From contig NZ_LOHE01000068.1 in NCBI RefSeq assembly GCF_001559865.1, positions 1-64,000 on the forward strand: a stretch of DNA of 64,000 bases. Direction: 5' to 3'. Every line of letters starts with the position of its first letter. Position 1 is the first letter of the stretch. The position numbers were made by a program, and so were the translations under genes. The notes under the pieces were generated by a model. The model was not told the origin of the DNA. It worked only from the letters and a program-made list of their open reading frames with translations, and made no database searches. Source of the DNA: Abyssisolibacter fermentans (lineage in GTDB: Bacteria; Bacillota; Clostridia; Tissierellales; MCWD3). Of the stretch, positions 26,038 to 34,229 are shown piece after piece.

Positions 26038-26202
26038 AGTTTAGTACGGAACTATCCTGTTGAGTTCAAGGTAATTTGTGAGCAAAATATTGAGATTGTT
26101 TATCTTATAATTGATAGTGAAGATACTGCAAAGGAAATGTATAAAAAATATGGTTTTAAAGAAGCAGGAGAAAAGACAGAGCTATTTTTTGATTTAAAAT
26201 AG
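26038..26202 (+). pseudogene. 3' remnant of a GNAT acetyltransferase gene
   Basis: A 54-codon frame without a start codon. It ends IEIVYLIIDSEDTAKEMYKK then YGFKEAGEKTELFFDLK, the C-terminal motif of GNAT acetyltransferases (an alpha-4/beta-5 segment with Y-x-K-x-GF). The N-terminal acetyl-CoA domain is absent, and an in-frame stop lies immediately upstream. It follows the VOC gene by 10 nt, so a deletion probably joined them. Confidence 0.5.
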
Positions 26203-26282
26203 TTTAAATATAAACGTCGCTTGACTTAAAGAGAATATTGACTTTTTATAAGAGTGATTAAGGATTGAGTAGAAAAAATAAT

Positions 26283-26311
26283 TTGGCAAATATAATTATT
26301 TATGTTAAAAT
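26283..26311 (+). promoter_or_regulatory. sigma-A type promoter of the 42-residue peptide gene
   Basis: TTGGCA at 26283-26288, a 17-nt spacer and TAAAAT at 26306-26311, about 26 nt before the small gene's start codon. Together with the ribosome binding site and terminator this makes a complete expression unit. Confidence 0.6.
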
Positions 26312-26337
26312 GGATATAGTATTATTAAGGAGGTGTA

Positions 26338-26466
26338 ATGGTGAATACTCAGAATTTAATTAATATATGTTTGGATATGAAAACTACAAACTTTACTATC
26401 GCATTTACTGATGTTAGTTACAAGGGAGTAGTACGTCCAAAATTGAATATATTAAATTATGAGTAA
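26338..26466 (+). CDS. 42-residue peptide upstream of the ABC-F gene
   Basis: ATG 26338 lies behind AAGGAGGTG. The peptide begins MVNTQNLINICLDMKTTNFT and ends RPKLNILNYE, with no membrane span or signal. It has its own promoter and a strong terminator (26502-26529). It may be an independent small protein or a leader peptide for control of the ABC-F gene. No family recognised. Confidence 0.6.
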   Translation: MVNTQNLINICLDMKTTNFTIAFTDVSYKGVVRPKLNILNYE

Positions 26467-26501
26467 ATCATCTTTACCGATAAAATTTTTTATTGAATGA
26501 T

Positions 26502-26529
26502 AATCCGGATTTACTGTCCGGATTTTTTT
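26502..26529 (+). terminator. strong intrinsic terminator
   Basis: AATCCGGA (26502-26509) pairs with TCCGGATT (26517-26524) and is followed by a T-run. It ends the transcript of the 42-residue peptide gene or acts as an attenuator before the ABC-F gene. Confidence 0.92.
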
Positions 26530-26558
26530 AAGCTAAAAACTCAAATCTTAATTTGGTT

Positions 26559-26594
26559 GAGTTGCTTGCTCCTAGGAAGGTACTGAGTAGGAGT
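26559..26594 (+). repeat. hairpin repeat, copy 1
   Basis: The sequence starts GAGTTGCTTGCTCCTAGGAA and ends AGTAGGAGT; CTCCTA pairs with TAGGAG. A close copy stands at 58924-58959, and the 3' arm (GAACTGAGTAGGAG-like) recurs at 26697-26713, nearer the ABC-F gene. Confidence 0.55.
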
Positions 26595-26625
26595 CTATTG
26601 TTTATATATGCGGTATAATTGACCA

Positions 26626-26661
26626 AAAGTCAGGTGAAGAAGATTTCATCTGGCTTTTTTT
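26626..26661 (+). terminator. intrinsic terminator or attenuator
   Basis: AAAGTCAGGTGAA pairs with TTCATCTGGCTTT, followed by a T-run to 26661. No gene lies between it and the previous terminator, so it probably serves as a leader attenuator for the ABC-F gene at 26783. Confidence 0.75.
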
Positions 26662-26696
26662 GTTTGCAGGCAGTTAAAGCTATGATTTAAAGCAAG

Positions 26697-26713
26697 AAGG
26701 AACTGAGTAGGAG
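26697..26713 (+). repeat. partial second copy of the repeat 3' arm
   Basis: AAGGAACTGAGTAGGAG repeats AAGGTACTGAGTAGGAG of 26577-26593 with one change. Both copies could pair with the CTCCTA arm at 26569-26574, giving two alternative RNA folds on either side of the terminator. Confidence 0.5.
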
Positions 26714-26782
26714 ATTTAATTGAGCAAAGAAACCAAATTATGATTTTGCAGGAGTTTCATTTATTATGGAGGTGTGTTAGTA

Positions 26783-28663
26783 ATGATTGAGTTAAGTTTA
26801 CAAGGAATATCAAAATATTATGGAGCAGTAAAAGTATTGGAAAATATAAGTTTTGAGTTATATTCAGGCGACAGGGTTGGAATGGTTGGTAGGAATGGGA
26901 CGGGTAAAACAACTATATTGAAAGTAATATATGGTATTGAGAATTATAATGACGGTAACTTATCTATTAGTAAAGGAAAAAAAGTTGGTTACCTAGACCA
27001 AATACCAGATTATCCTGATGATTATAAAGTTATAGATGTTTTAAATATAGCTTTTGAGGAAGTACTAAAAATAAAGTGTGAAATGGAAAAGCTGGAAAAG
27101 GATATGAGTGTAGTTCAAGATAAAGCACTAGAAACGATTATGAAAAAATATAGTGACCTACAAGTAACCTTTGAACATTTAGGAGGTTATGAAATAAGTG
27201 AGAAATTAAGCAAAGTTTGTATCGGATTTAACATTGATGAAGAATACAAGCAAAGAAAGTTTATAGAGCTAAGCGGTGGAGAAAAAACGACTGTAATTCT
27301 TGCTAAAATACTTCTAGAAAATCCAGATATATTACTTCTTGATGAGCCTACAAATCATTTAGATGTAAATTCTATTGAATGGCTGGAAGAGTATTTAAAA
27401 GATTATAACGGTTGTGTTTTGATTATTTCACATGATAGATATTTCCTTGATAAGACTGTGAATAAGATTATTGACATTGAAAATGGTAAAGCTAAAGTAT
27501 ATAAAGGTAATTATTCTAGTTTTATAGATGAAAAAGAAAAACAACGTAAGTTACAATTAGAAGCATATAATAGACAGCAAAAGAAGATTGGTGAAATGCA
27601 GGAGGCTGTTAAAAGATTTAGAGATTGGGGCACTAGAGCAGATAATGAAGCCATGTTTAAAAAAGCTTTTAACATGGAAAAGAGAATAGAAAAAATGGAT
27701 AAAATAGATAAACCTCAAAATCATAAAAAATTAAATATCAATTTTTCTTTGAATCAAAAGAGTAGTAATGATATAGTTAGAGTCGAAGACATTGATATGA
27801 GCTATGGTGACAAAATAATATTTAAGCAAGCTGGCTTAATAGTGAAAGCTAAAGAACGTATAGGTATAATTGGTAAAAATGGCTGTGGTAAATCTACTTT
27901 GTTAAAATTAATATTAGGTGAAGAAACACCTAAAAATGGGCTAGTTAAATTAGGTTCAGGTGTGAAATTTGGATTTTTAGAGCAGGAAATTACTTTTGAA
28001 GATTCTAGTAAAACTATACTTGATTATATCAGAGAGATGTTGAAGTTAAACGAATTTAATGCAAGAAATTTATTAGCTAAATTTATGTTTTACAAGGATG
28101 ATGTTTTCAAAAAAATATCCACTCTATCAGGTGGCGAAAAAGTCAGATTAAAACTATGCATTATGCTTGAGCAGGATGTAAATACGTTAATTCTTGATGA
28201 ACCTACAAACCACTTAGATATTGAATCAAGAGAAATGCTTGAAAATGGTCTAAGTTCATTTGAAGGAACTATTATTTTCATATCGCATGATAGATATTTT
28301 ATAAATAAGATAGCTAATAAAATAGCTGAAGTAAATAATTATAAATTAAAAGAATATCTAGGTAATTATAACTATTATAACGAGAAAAAAAGTGCAGTTA
28401 AAGAAATTAAAGAAACGAAAAAGAAAAAAACTACTGTTAAAGAAAGATCGAACGAAGATAGTAAGAGGAAAATTAAACTTAGAAAATTAGAAAAGATGGA
28501 AAGTTTAATACAAGAACATGAAAATAAAATTATTTTTAAAGAGAAAGAAATGAAATCATATGCAAGTGATTATGAAAAACTAGAACAAATTTATAAGGAA
28601 ATAGAAACTTTAAAAAATGAACTAAATGAGTTAATGAATGAATGGATTGAGTTAAGTTCATAG
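26783..28663 (+). CDS. ABC-F family ATP-binding protein
   Basis: About 626 residues with two nucleotide-binding domains and no membrane spans. Domain 1 has GRNGTGKTT (36-44), LSGGEKTTV and ILLLDEPTNHLD. The inter-domain linker is long and basic (about 250-320), and domain 2 has GKNGCGKST (about 363-371), LSGGEKVRLKL and TLILDEPTNHLD. A charged coiled-coil tail follows. ABC-F proteins bind the ribosomal E site; the 626-residue length and C-terminal arm fit YdiF/Uup-type housekeeping members better than short antibiotic resistance ones, but resistance is not excluded. Start at ATG 26783 behind TGGAGGTG. The leader with two terminators suggests attenuation. Confidence 0.95.
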   Translation: MIELSLQGISKYYGAVKVLENISFELYSGDRVGMVGRNGTGKTTILKVIYGIENYNDGNLSISKGKKVGYLDQIPDYPDDYKVIDVLNIAFEEVLKIKCEMEKLEKDMSVVQDKALETIMKKYSDLQVTFEHLGGYEISEKLSKVCIGFNIDEEYKQRKFIELSGGEKTTVILAKILLENPDILLLDEPTNHLDVNSIEWLEEYLKDYNGCVLIISHDRYFLDKTVNKIIDIENGKAKVYKGNYSSFIDEKEKQRKLQLEAYNRQQKKIGEMQEAVKRFRDWGTRADNEAMFKKAFNMEKRIEKMDKIDKPQNHKKLNINFSLNQKSSNDIVRVEDIDMSYGDKIIFKQAGLIVKAKERIGIIGKNGCGKSTLLKLILGEETPKNGLVKLGSGVKFGFLEQEITFEDSSKTILDYIREMLKLNEFNARNLLAKFMFYKDDVFKKISTLSGGEKVRLKLCIMLEQDVNTLILDEPTNHLDIESREMLENGLSSFEGTIIFISHDRYFINKIANKIAEVNNYKLKEYLGNYNYYNEKKSAVKEIKETKKKKTTVKERSNEDSKRKIKLRKLEKMESLIQEHENKIIFKEKEMKSYASDYEKLEQIYKEIETLKNELNELMNEWIELSS

Positions 28664-28762
28664 GTTTAATATAATAAATTTTTTAAAAAAAAGTAATAAA
28701 CAAAATCTAAGAAAAAACTGATTGTTTACAGGTAATACAATACTAAAAAATTATTGGTATTA

Positions 28763-28786
28763 ATTGTATTGAAAACTGCAAGTTAT
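28763..28786 (+). repeat. 24-nt repeat, copy 1 (promoter-overlapping)
   Basis: A 24-nt sequence starting ATTGTATTGAAAACTG, matched with one change at 31867-31890. Here it contains the -35 of the clpB promoter. Confidence 0.5.
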
Positions 28787-28797
28787 AGTAGTATATT
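28769..28797 (+). promoter_or_regulatory. probable sigma-A promoter of clpB
   Basis: TTGAAA (28769-28774), a 17-nt spacer and TATATT (28792-28797), about 65 nt before the clpB start. No CIRCE (TTAGCACTC inverted repeat) or CtsR heptad repeat is seen nearby, so the usual heat-shock operators are not evident. Confidence 0.55.
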
Positions 28798-28861
28798 ATT
28801 TAATATAAATAAGTAGTAATATAGATGTGTTAATACAAAAATAATGAAAGGAGATTTTCTT

Positions 28862-31468
28862 ATGAATTTAAAGGATTTTACTCAAAAATCTATCGAAGCT
28901 ATACAAAATGCAGAAACTATAGCAAGCACATATGGGAATCCGGAAATATATCCGGAGCATTTGACTCTTTCTTTAATCAAGCAAGATGATGGTTTGGTTC
29001 CTAGATTATTGACGAGAATGGGAATTAGTCCTGATACTCTGATAAAAAAAATTGATAATATAGTTAATAGAAAACCTCAAATATATAATCAGACTCAACA
29101 GTTAAATAAGACATATATAAATAATGATACCGCTAATATGTTATTAAAGGCGAGAGAAGAAGCTCAAAACATGAAGGATGAGTATGTATCGGTTGAACAT
29201 ATATTTATGGCAGTAGTAGATAACTGTAAAGGTGAGTTAAATAACGTTTTTACAAAGATAAATGTAAACAGACAGACAATATTTAATAATTTACTTCAAG
29301 TGAGAGGTAATCAGAGAGTTACAAGTGATAATCCCGAAGATTCTTATGAAGCTCTCCAAAAATATGGACAGGATTTAGTAGAAAGAGCTAAGAAAAATGA
29401 ACTTGATCCTGTAATAGGTAGAGATTCTGAGATAAGGCATGTGATAAGGATTTTATCTCGCAAGACCAAAAATAATCCTGTGTTAATAGGAGAACCTGGT
29501 GTTGGTAAGACTGCTATTGCTGAAGGATTAGCTCATAGGATAGTAAAAGGCGATGTTCCAACGAGTCTAAAGAACAAAAAAATATTTTCATTAGATATGG
29601 GTTCGCTTGTTGCTGGTGCTAAATTTAGAGGAGAGTTTGAAGAAAGATTAAAAGCTGTGCTTAATGAAATAAAAAGCAGCAACGGGAAAATAATTATGTT
29701 CATAGATGAGTTGCATTTAATAGTTGGTGCCGGTAAAACTGAAGGAGCTATGGATGCAGGTAATATATTAAAGCCAATGCTTGCTAGAGGAGAGCTTCAT
29801 TGTATTGGAGCTACAACATTAGATGAGTACAGAAAATATATTGAAAAAGACCCAGCACTGGAAAGAAGGTTTCAGCCAGTTTTGGTAGATGAACCAACTG
29901 TTGAAGATACTATTTCAATTCTTAGAGGTCTAAAAGAAAGATATGAAAATTTTCATGGTGTTAAAATAACTGATACTGCTTTAGTATCATCAGCTTTATT
30001 ATCACATAGATACATTACAGATAGATTTTTACCTGACAAGGCAATAGATTTAGTAGATGAAGCTTGTGCTATGATTAAGACAGAGCTCGAATCAATGCCT
30101 TCTGAGTTAGATTGTATAGCTAGGGATATTATGAGAATGGAGATTGAGGAAGCTGCACTTAAAAAAGAAGATGACAAATTTAGTAGAGATAGGCTTTCAA
30201 AACTTCAAAAAGACTTGGCTGAGTATAAACATGATTTCTCTTCTATGAAAATGAAATGGGAAAATGAAAAAAATGCTATTAGTAGAGTTCATAATGTAAG
30301 ACAAGAGATTGAAAACTTAAACAATGAAATAAATAAAGCAGAAAGAGAATATGATTTGAATAAAGCTGCTGAACTCAAATATGGAAAGCTTCCTGAATTA
30401 CAAAAGAAACTTGAAGATGAAGAAAAAGAGCTTGACAAATTGAAAACTGGGCAGGCACTTCTTAGAGAAGTTGTTACTGAAGAAGAGATATCAAAGATTA
30501 TATCCAGGTGGACTGGTATTCCATTATCAAAATTAATGGAAAGTGAAAGAAATAAGCTTTTAAATCTTGAGAATATATTACATCAGAGAGTTATTGGTCA
30601 AGATGAGGCTGTGCAAAAGGTTTGTGATGCTATAATAAGATCAAGAGCAGGAATAAAAGATCCAAGAAGACCTATAGGTTCGTTTATATTTCTTGGTCCA
30701 ACTGGTGTAGGTAAAACAGAACTAGCTAAAACTATCGCTGAGGAATTATTTGATACAGAAGATAATTTAATTAGAATTGATATGAGTGAATACATGGAAA
30801 AACATTCAGTAGCTAGGCTTGTTGGGGCACCTCCGGGATATATAGGTTATGAAGAAGGAGGACAATTAACTGAAGCGGTAAGAAGAAAGCCTTATTCAGT
30901 AATACTATTTGATGAAGTTGAAAAAGCTCATAATGATGTTTTTAATATTTTACTGCAAGTATTAGATGATGGAAGAATAACTGATTCTCAAGGTAGGTTA
31001 GTTGATTTTAAAAACACAATTATTATTATGACTTCAAATATTGGATCACAATTCTTGTTAAATGGTATTAATAAAGAAAGCGAAATAGATTTTGCAGCTA
31101 GAGATAATGTAATGAAAAATTTAAGAGCGCATTTTAAACCTGAGTTTCTAAATAGAGTTGATGAGATAGTTTTATATAAACCATTAAGTAAAAAAGAATT
31201 ATTTAAAATACTTGATATAATAATAGGTGATGTACAAAAAAGACTAGAAGATAAACAGCTAAAGATAGAACTTGATTTAGAGGCTAAAGAATTTATACTT
31301 GATAGTGCATATGAACCAGCTTATGGAGCAAGACCATTAAAGAGATTTGTACAAAGTAAAATTGAAACATTAATTGCAAGAGAAATAATTAGCGGCAGTG
31401 TAGAACATGGAGATACTTTAGAAATAACTGTTTTGGAAAATGAGTTAGAAATCAAAGCTATGCAATAA
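28862..31468 (+). CDS. clpB: ATP-dependent disaggregase ClpB
   Basis: An 868-residue Hsp100 chaperone that, as a hexamer with DnaK, extracts proteins from aggregates. In order: an N-terminal double Clp repeat (about 1-145), AAA1 with GEPGVGKT (210-217) and IMFIDELH, a coiled-coil middle domain (about 410-530) that distinguishes ClpB from ClpC/ClpA, and AAA2 with GPTGVGKTE (about 612) and ILFDEVEKAH. No IGL/IGF ClpP-binding loop was noted. Start at ATG 28862 with AAAGGAG upstream; ATG 28844 in frame precedes that site. Length is standard. Monocistronic. Confidence 0.97.
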   Translation: MNLKDFTQKSIEAIQNAETIASTYGNPEIYPEHLTLSLIKQDDGLVPRLLTRMGISPDTLIKKIDNIVNRKPQIYNQTQQLNKTYINNDTANMLLKAREEAQNMKDEYVSVEHIFMAVVDNCKGELNNVFTKINVNRQTIFNNLLQVRGNQRVTSDNPEDSYEALQKYGQDLVERAKKNELDPVIGRDSEIRHVIRILSRKTKNNPVLIGEPGVGKTAIAEGLAHRIVKGDVPTSLKNKKIFSLDMGSLVAGAKFRGEFEERLKAVLNEIKSSNGKIIMFIDELHLIVGAGKTEGAMDAGNILKPMLARGELHCIGATTLDEYRKYIEKDPALERRFQPVLVDEPTVEDTISILRGLKERYENFHGVKITDTALVSSALLSHRYITDRFLPDKAIDLVDEACAMIKTELESMPSELDCIARDIMRMEIEEAALKKEDDKFSRDRLSKLQKDLAEYKHDFSSMKMKWENEKNAISRVHNVRQEIENLNNEINKAEREYDLNKAAELKYGKLPELQKKLEDEEKELDKLKTGQALLREVVTEEEISKIISRWTGIPLSKLMESERNKLLNLENILHQRVIGQDEAVQKVCDAIIRSRAGIKDPRRPIGSFIFLGPTGVGKTELAKTIAEELFDTEDNLIRIDMSEYMEKHSVARLVGAPPGYIGYEEGGQLTEAVRRKPYSVILFDEVEKAHNDVFNILLQVLDDGRITDSQGRLVDFKNTIIIMTSNIGSQFLLNGINKESEIDFAARDNVMKNLRAHFKPEFLNRVDEIVLYKPLSKKELFKILDIIIGDVQKRLEDKQLKIELDLEAKEFILDSAYEPAYGARPLKRFVQSKIETLIAREIISGSVEHGDTLEITVLENELEIKAMQ

Positions 31469-31559
31469 ATGCAAGGCTTTAAAGAAAGAAAACTATATTT
31501 ATTTAATTGTGTATATTTTTTTGAACACTAATTTTTGATTGATGTAGGAGGTAATTACA

Positions 31560-31775
31560 TTGAAAAAATTTAACAGTTATCAGGCTTTTGGTTTGCTTTT
31601 TAGTGTTATATACTTAATTTCAATAAGATTCGGATTATTGCCAGCCATTGTAGAAGGATTTTGTGTGGGAATTGGTATTGTACTTTTATTAATAGGATTG
31701 GTTGCTTATAAGTACGATATATCTAAATTTAGAAACTGTAAAAAAAATTTCTTAAAAAAATGTTTAGGAAAATAG
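31560..31775 (+). CDS. 71-residue two-span membrane protein
   Basis: Starts at TTG 31560 behind TAGGAGG. Two hydrophobic segments, about residues 7-25 and 29-50, are separated by a short turn and followed by a Lys-rich tail (KNFLKKCLGK). No family recognised. It lies between clpB and the convergent hydrogenase gene and is followed by a perfect inverted repeat. Confidence 0.72.
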   Translation: MKKFNSYQAFGLLFSVIYLISIRFGLLPAIVEGFCVGIGIVLLLIGLVAYKYDISKFRNCKKNFLKKCLGK

Positions 31776-31779
31776 TATG

Positions 31780-31808
31780 TTAAGGGAGTGTATATTACAC
31801 TCCCTTAA
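31780..31808. terminator. inverted repeat between convergent genes
   Basis: TTAAGGGAGTGTA (31780-31792) pairs perfectly with TACACTCCCTTAA (31796-31808). There is no long T-run, so termination is probable rather than certain. It separates the small membrane gene from the minus-strand hydrogenase gene. Confidence 0.6.
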
Positions 31809-31866
31809 CTATATTAAAACATAACCGATTGTTAAAATATATGTATAGAATTACAGAATTAAATAA

Positions 31867-31890
31867 ATTGTATTGAAAACTACAAGTTAT
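31867..31890 (+). repeat. 24-nt repeat, copy 2
   Basis: A 24-nt match, one change, to the clpB promoter repeat at 28763. It keeps TTGAAA but has only a poor -10 (ATTTTA). If active it would fire antisense into the 3' end of the hydrogenase gene. Confidence 0.45.
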
Positions 31891-31912
31891 TGCATATTTT
31901 ATTAATCGGAAA

Positions 31913-33298
31913 TTATTCTTTTGTTAATATTTTAGCTACGTTTTTATTTTCTAGGATATCCTCCATGTCACTCACACCTAAAGCATCTAAAATTTTCATA
32001 ACATTCATGTTATCAAATGGAGTCATAATTAAAGAATCTTCACCACTTTCATTGACTATATCTGTAGCTTTGTCTTTATCAATATTTGTTCTAGGACCAC
32101 CTACACAACCACCTATACAACCCATACCTTCGATAAAGTTATAATCAACTATGGGATTTTTACTTAACTCGTCTAAAAGCTCCTTACATTGCTTGACACC
32201 GTTAACCTTTTTAGGTTTAAATTTTATTAGCCTTCTTGGTGCTATTCTGTTTACTACTGTTTTTACTGAAAAGCTTACACCACCAACTCTAGCGTAAACT
32301 CTACCTCCATATGAAGCTTGATCTTTATCATCTGATGGTAGATCTACTAAGTTTATATTTAATGTTTCAAAAACTTCTTTTAATTCACGATATGTTAAAA
32401 CAAAATCAATTGCACCTTCAACACGTGGATCCTTTGCTTCAGATTTTTTAGCAACACAAGGTCCTATAAATACTACTTTAGTATTATTATCTTTATATAA
32501 ATATTTAAGGATTCTTCCAGAAGCAACCATAGGAGATATAGAAAGTGACATGTGTTCATAAAGCTTTGGATACTGCTTCTCAGTTAAACTGGTCCATATA
32601 GGACAGCAACAACTTGTTAGGTAAAAATCCTCCTTTGATTTTACTAGATTGTTGAATTCTAATGCTTCTTTGATAGTTAAAATATCTGCAAAAAGTGCTA
32701 CTTCAACCATGTCTTCAAACCCCATAAGCTTAAATGCAGTTCTAAGTTTGCCTAGTGAAATATTATCTCCAAATTGTCCTGCTATAGAGGGTGCTACTGC
32801 TGCAAAAATACGATGGGATTTATCTTTTAGCATGTTTACTAATGGTATGAACTCAATTTTATCTAGTATTGCGCCATAAGCACAGTCATCTATACATTTT
32901 CCACAGCTAACACATTTATTATGATCAATGATAGGACCGGGACTTCTCCTATATATATGCGACTCATATTTACATAAATTACAATCATCTTTTTTTTCGC
33001 ATTTATCACATAATCCTGATATTTTATTTACTATAGGCTTTTTTACTGTATTTAGGTTAGTTACATCAGTTATTTCATTAGCAAATTCATTTTTACCGCT
33101 TGGATCTAATCCCATATTTAATCTTATATAATCTTTTATATAATTATCATAACTACTATCAAGATTATATTTACTCTTGATTTCATTAAACAATTGATCA
33201 AGAAAATTGCAATCTAATTCATTTTTCCAATGAGCATTCACTAGTTTGTTGAAGATATCCATCCTTATTTTTTTAAAGTTTACAATATTTTGATTCAT
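31913..33298 (-). CDS. [FeFe]-hydrogenase-type protein (group B-like)
   Basis: A 461-residue protein. Cys97, 100, 106 and 109 form one candidate cluster. Cys129, 132, 135 and 139 (CVSCGKCIDDC) form a classical 4Fe-4S ferredoxin motif. The H-cluster motifs follow: TSCCCPIW (230-232), GPCVAKKSE (Cys281) and EGMGCIGGC (Cys394, 398), so all four H-cluster cysteines are present. The TSCCCP form is that described for group B enzymes such as CpIII of Clostridium pasteurianum. It would couple ferredoxin to proton reduction or hydrogen uptake, or act as a sensor. Start ATG behind AAGGAG. No maturase or partner subunit nearby. Confidence 0.93.
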   Translation of the reverse strand: MNQNIVNFKKIRMDIFNKLVNAHWKNELDCNFLDQLFNEIKSKYNLDSSYDNYIKDYIRLNMGLDPSGKNEFANEITDVTNLNTVKKPIVNKISGLCDKCEKKDDCNLCKYESHIYRRSPGPIIDHNKCVSCGKCIDDCAYGAILDKIEFIPLVNMLKDKSHRIFAAVAPSIAGQFGDNISLGKLRTAFKLMGFEDMVEVALFADILTIKEALEFNNLVKSKEDFYLTSCCCPIWTSLTEKQYPKLYEHMSLSISPMVASGRILKYLYKDNNTKVVFIGPCVAKKSEAKDPRVEGAIDFVLTYRELKEVFETLNINLVDLPSDDKDQASYGGRVYARVGGVSFSVKTVVNRIAPRRLIKFKPKKVNGVKQCKELLDELSKNPIVDYNFIEGMGCIGGCVGGPRTNIDKDKATDIVNESGEDSLIMTPFDNMNVMKILDALGVSDMEDILENKNVAKILTKE

Positions 33299-33479
33299 AA
33301 TATTCTCCTTAATATATTTTAATTATTATCCCTGATTTTTCGTACAACTTATAATAGTCTGTGATTCTATTATTTTTAACTTTATATGAATATAAATACA
33401 TAAATGTCTTGAAAATATTATGTTAAGGATGTATAGTATATTTTAGAATGTGTAAATATTTAGATTGGGAAGTGATTTT

Positions 33480-34214
33480 ATGAGTATACAGGCTCTTGTA
33501 GAAATGATTAGAGAAAGTGATAATATTGTATTTTTTGGAGGAGCAGGTACATCTACAGAGAGTAATATTCCGGATTTTAGAAGCGAAGAAGGGTTATATC
33601 AAGCTAAACAGAAATATAAGTATTCACCTGAAACCATGTTAAGCCATACTTTTTTTAAAAGAAATACAGAAGAATTTTATAGATTTTATAAAGAAAGCAT
33701 GATTTATAAAAATGCTATGCCTAATGATGGACATAAAGCTCTTGTTGATTTAGAAAAGTTAGGTAAGCTTAAAGCTGTAATAACGCAGAATATTGATGGG
33801 TTACATCAATTAGCTGGGAATAAAGAGGTGTTAGAACTTCATGGATCAATACATAGAAATTATTGTACTAAGTGTAAAGAATTCTATGATTTGAACTCAA
33901 TTTTGAACAGCAAAGAAGTTATACCTACTTGTAAAAAATGCGGTTCTATAATTAAACCAGATGTTACTTTATATGAAGAAGCTCTAAAAAATGAAATATT
34001 AAGTAAAGCTGTTAATTATATATCAGAAGCTGATATGCTTATTGTTGCAGGAACATCATTAGTTGTATACCCAGCAGCGGGGTTAATAAACTATTATAAG
34101 GGTAACAAATTAGTATTAATAAACAAACAAGTTACTCCATATGATAGTAAAGCCAATTTAGTTATAAATGATAGTATAGGAAAGATACTAAAAAATGTAG
34201 TTTTAACATTATAA
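33480..34214 (+). CDS. cobB: NAD-dependent protein deacylase, Sir2 family
   Basis: A 244-residue sirtuin. NAD site motifs are GAGTSTESNIPDFRS (21-35) and ITQNIDGLH (101-109). The catalytic His121 lies in LELHGS. Zinc cysteines 129, 132, 151 and 154 are present (CTKCK, CKKCG). It removes acetyl or other acyl groups from lysines, using NAD, in the cytoplasm. Start at ATG 33480 behind GGGAAGTG, preferred over ATG 33465. It is followed after 15 nt by the DMT transporter gene, so they may be cotranscribed. Confidence 0.95.
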   Translation: MSIQALVEMIRESDNIVFFGGAGTSTESNIPDFRSEEGLYQAKQKYKYSPETMLSHTFFKRNTEEFYRFYKESMIYKNAMPNDGHKALVDLEKLGKLKAVITQNIDGLHQLAGNKEVLELHGSIHRNYCTKCKEFYDLNSILNSKEVIPTCKKCGSIIKPDVTLYEEALKNEILSKAVNYISEADMLIVAGTSLVVYPAAGLINYYKGNKLVLINKQVTPYDSKANLVINDSIGKILKNVVLTL

Positions 34215-34229
34215 TTAGGAGAGTGTAAA

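Noticed and set aside
26600-26620. TATAAT sequence as a promoter of the ABC-F gene
   Set aside because: No -35 element at a suitable distance, and transcription would run straight into the terminator at 26626.
29953-30177. Minus-strand open frames inside clpB and other large genes
   Set aside because: Antisense shadows of strongly supported coding sequence, with Ser/Leu/Ile-biased translations and no ribosome binding sites.
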